Shown here: positions 20,497-21,726 of the stretch, piece by piece
How positions within the stretch are numbered: the first letter of the stretch is position 1
Layout: each line of letters begins with the position of its first letter
Source: Funneliformis mosseae
Taxonomy: Eukaryota; Glomeromycota; Glomeromycetes; Glomerales; Glomeraceae
Assembly (NCBI GenBank): GCA_910592005.1
Contig: CAJVPP010001215.1
Span: 1 to 21,726, forward strand
DNA: 21,726 nucleotides
Direction of reading: 5' to 3'
Notes under the pieces: generated by a model
Seen by the model: only the letters and a program-made list of their open reading frames with translations
What the model was told of the DNA's origin: nothing
Databases searched by the model: none
Made by a program: the position numbers and the translations under genes

Positions 20497-20814
20497 TCAT
20501 GATGAACTTTGAACGTGAATATATTAATATCTACCAATCTGGTTCCTATCATATTTGATATACAAATTTAGTAGATTTTGTTCTTTTAAACAAGACCAAA
20601 CTCATCCCGATCCTATCACACAATCCAGAAATATTTGAGATTAACTGAAAGCAATTATTTTAAGGTTCATTATTAAAAAATCTTAAGCAAATGTAACTAC
20701 TGAAATTGAAGCAAAAGGAATTGTACAAAAATAATGATGCTAAAAACTAATTTTATCATCTGAAATCTAATGGAAGTGAAAAAATTGTATATTAATATGT
20801 AAGAAAATAGAATT
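20497..20814 (+). repeat. Tandem duplication, copy 2
   Basis: Second unit of the duplication at 20148-20457, roughly 75-80% similar by eye. A fragment of a third unit seems to survive at 21086-21131 (GAAAAAATTGTCTATTGTTA then TAAAAATATGAAGTTACC), close to the end of copy 2. Confidence 0.7.
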
Positions 20815-21136
20815 ACTTATAAGTGTTCAAAATTAATTATTTAAACTGCAAATTCTTAAAATTCTTAAAATGAAACAATCATATGATTTAAAGACAACTA
20901 GATACAGCTCTAAGAGAGCTTCAAAACAATCAAATATTCATCAAATTGAATTACTGAAAGATGAAATAACTTTAAAAGTTAGTAAGATCTTAAATAGATT
21001 TAAAGTCAATTTTGGAGAAAGTACTTATGAGACAAATTTTGAATTAATTTTCTGGTAATGCTAAGGTTTAATTACCTATAGGAATGAAAAAATTGTCTAT
21101 TGTTATATAAAAATATGAAGTTACCTATAGAATCTT
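20815..21136 (+). repeat. Possible diverged third unit containing a 62-codon open frame
   Basis: Only the last 45 bases (21086-21131) clearly resemble the ends of the two units before it. The rest aligns poorly. It contains an ATG-initiated frame (20870-21058, 62 aa, Lys/Ser-rich) with no recognised domain. I do not call it a gene. Confidence 0.35.
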
Positions 21137-21139
21137 AAA

Positions 21140-21400
21140 ATGTTTTTAATTTAATTATATTCAGATCATAACCTAAACTTTAACTTAACATAATCTGAAT
21201 ATAATCTAAATTTAATCTAATATACTCTAACCTAATTCTAATATTAATAAACACCAATTTAACTACAATCTAATCTAATCTAATCCAATCATATTTTTGC
21301 ATTCTACTCTTATTTTAACCCAAATTAACTTTAATTTTAACTTCAATTTAACAAAATCAAACCTAAATTATCTTTAAAACTTCACACTTTTTTGTTATAA
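21140..21400 (+). repeat. Nearly G-free tract with TAATC / TAACCTAA-type short repeats
   Basis: Only about three G residues occur in roughly 240 bases of the plus strand. CTAATCTAATCTAATCCAAT at 21270-21289 is a short pentamer array, and ATAACCTAAAC, CTCTAACCTAATT and TTTAACCCAAATT occur around it. The motifs loosely resemble telomere-type CCCTAA but are too irregular to call telomeric. Confidence 0.5.
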
Positions 21401-21436
21401 AGTGACTCCAAGGCATCATCTTGATAGAATTGCTAG

Positions 21437-21579
21437 TCTATATATATATATTATGCTATTCTGTTTATTAATAAAAATGTTATACCACCTCCTCAAATGG
21501 ATTGTGCAACTACTGATCACTCAAAGTAGAAAAAACAATAAACAAATTATAACATAATACAAAAAATAGCATAGTTAAA
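21437..21579 (+). repeat. Direct repeat R2 (paired with 19137-19280)
   Basis: Same order of blocks as R1: TATATATATATTAT, TTAATAAAAATGTTATACCA, CCTCCTCAAATGG, TTGTGCAACTACTGATCACT, AACAATAAACAAA and ATACAAAAAATAGCATAGTT. Many of the differences from R1 are C/T or A/G transitions. The remaining 147 bases of the window after R2 are AT-rich with nothing recognisable. Confidence 0.65.
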
Positions 21580-21726
21580 TATTATATGATTGGTTAATAT
21601 AGTTTAATTTAAGTAATCGATAAATATATTATATATATTATTGTAAAAATAACAAATAGTACCATTTATTAAAATTATGCATTATCACATAAAAATTAAA
21701 TCTAAAACTTTGCATTCAGCTTTTTT

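Noticed and set aside
20870..21058. 62-aa open frame as a gene
   Set aside because: It has no recognised domain, no splice context and lies in repeat-derived AT-rich DNA; that length is plausible by chance.
19137..21579. Complete LTR retrotransposon bounded by R1 and R2
   Set aside because: No gag or pol relic, primer-binding site or TG...CA ends could be seen, so it is reported only as direct repeats.

Overview
The window looks like nuclear DNA of a very AT-rich filamentous fungus, most likely an arbuscular mycorrhizal fungus of the Rhizophagus type (Glomeromycotina). Three things point there: two conserved eukaryotic genes with short introns of about 60-105 bp; an AT content that rises steeply outside them; and decayed reading frames that, from memory, match repetitive ORF families typical of Rhizophagus gene sets. 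The species call is an inference.

Layout. At 1-137 a possible pogo/Fot-type terminal inverted repeat runs off the left edge. At 1512-2813 (minus, 8 exons) lies ISY1, a spliceosomal step-one factor of 263 aa; its first coding exon is only the start codon. About 490 bp away and divergently transcribed is SPP1 (3303-6109, plus, 3 exons, 868 aa), the PHD-finger subunit of the Set1/COMPASS H3K4 methyltransferase (orthologue of animal CFP1, without a CXXC domain). These are the only two intact genes I can support; they probably share the promoter region between them.

From about 6.3 kb to the end, the window is a repeat graveyard. A short TIR element (7077-7232) is followed by three decayed minus-strand fragments: a SAM-like piece (about 7.44-7.70 kb), a coiled-coil repeat-family ORF (8.74-9.70 kb) and a PD-(D/E)xK-nuclease-like ORF (9.86-10.49 kb). 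Next comes a 7.6-kb LINE (non-LTR retrotransposon) on the minus strand (10968-18569). It has an ORF1 with RNA-binding and zinc-knuckle features and an ORF2 with endonuclease, reverse transcriptase and RNase H. The LINE is bounded by a 17-bp target-site duplication with one mismatch and sits inside a second copy of the same TIR element, which it split in two. Stop codons in the LINE and the other relics that I could read fall almost entirely at former Gln or Trp codons, a C-to-T/G-to-A pattern like RIP or deamination of methylated cytosine.

The right end (18.7-21.7 kb) has no gene I can support. It holds a pair of direct repeats about 2.3 kb apart, enclosing a strand-asymmetric purine-rich minisatellite, a tandem duplication of about 350 bp and a nearly G-free tract with TAATC-type repeats.

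Functionally, the left 6 kb is a housekeeping pair (splicing and chromatin). The rest is nested, inactivated mobile and lineage-specific repeat DNA. No CRISPR array, rRNA or tRNA gene was seen.
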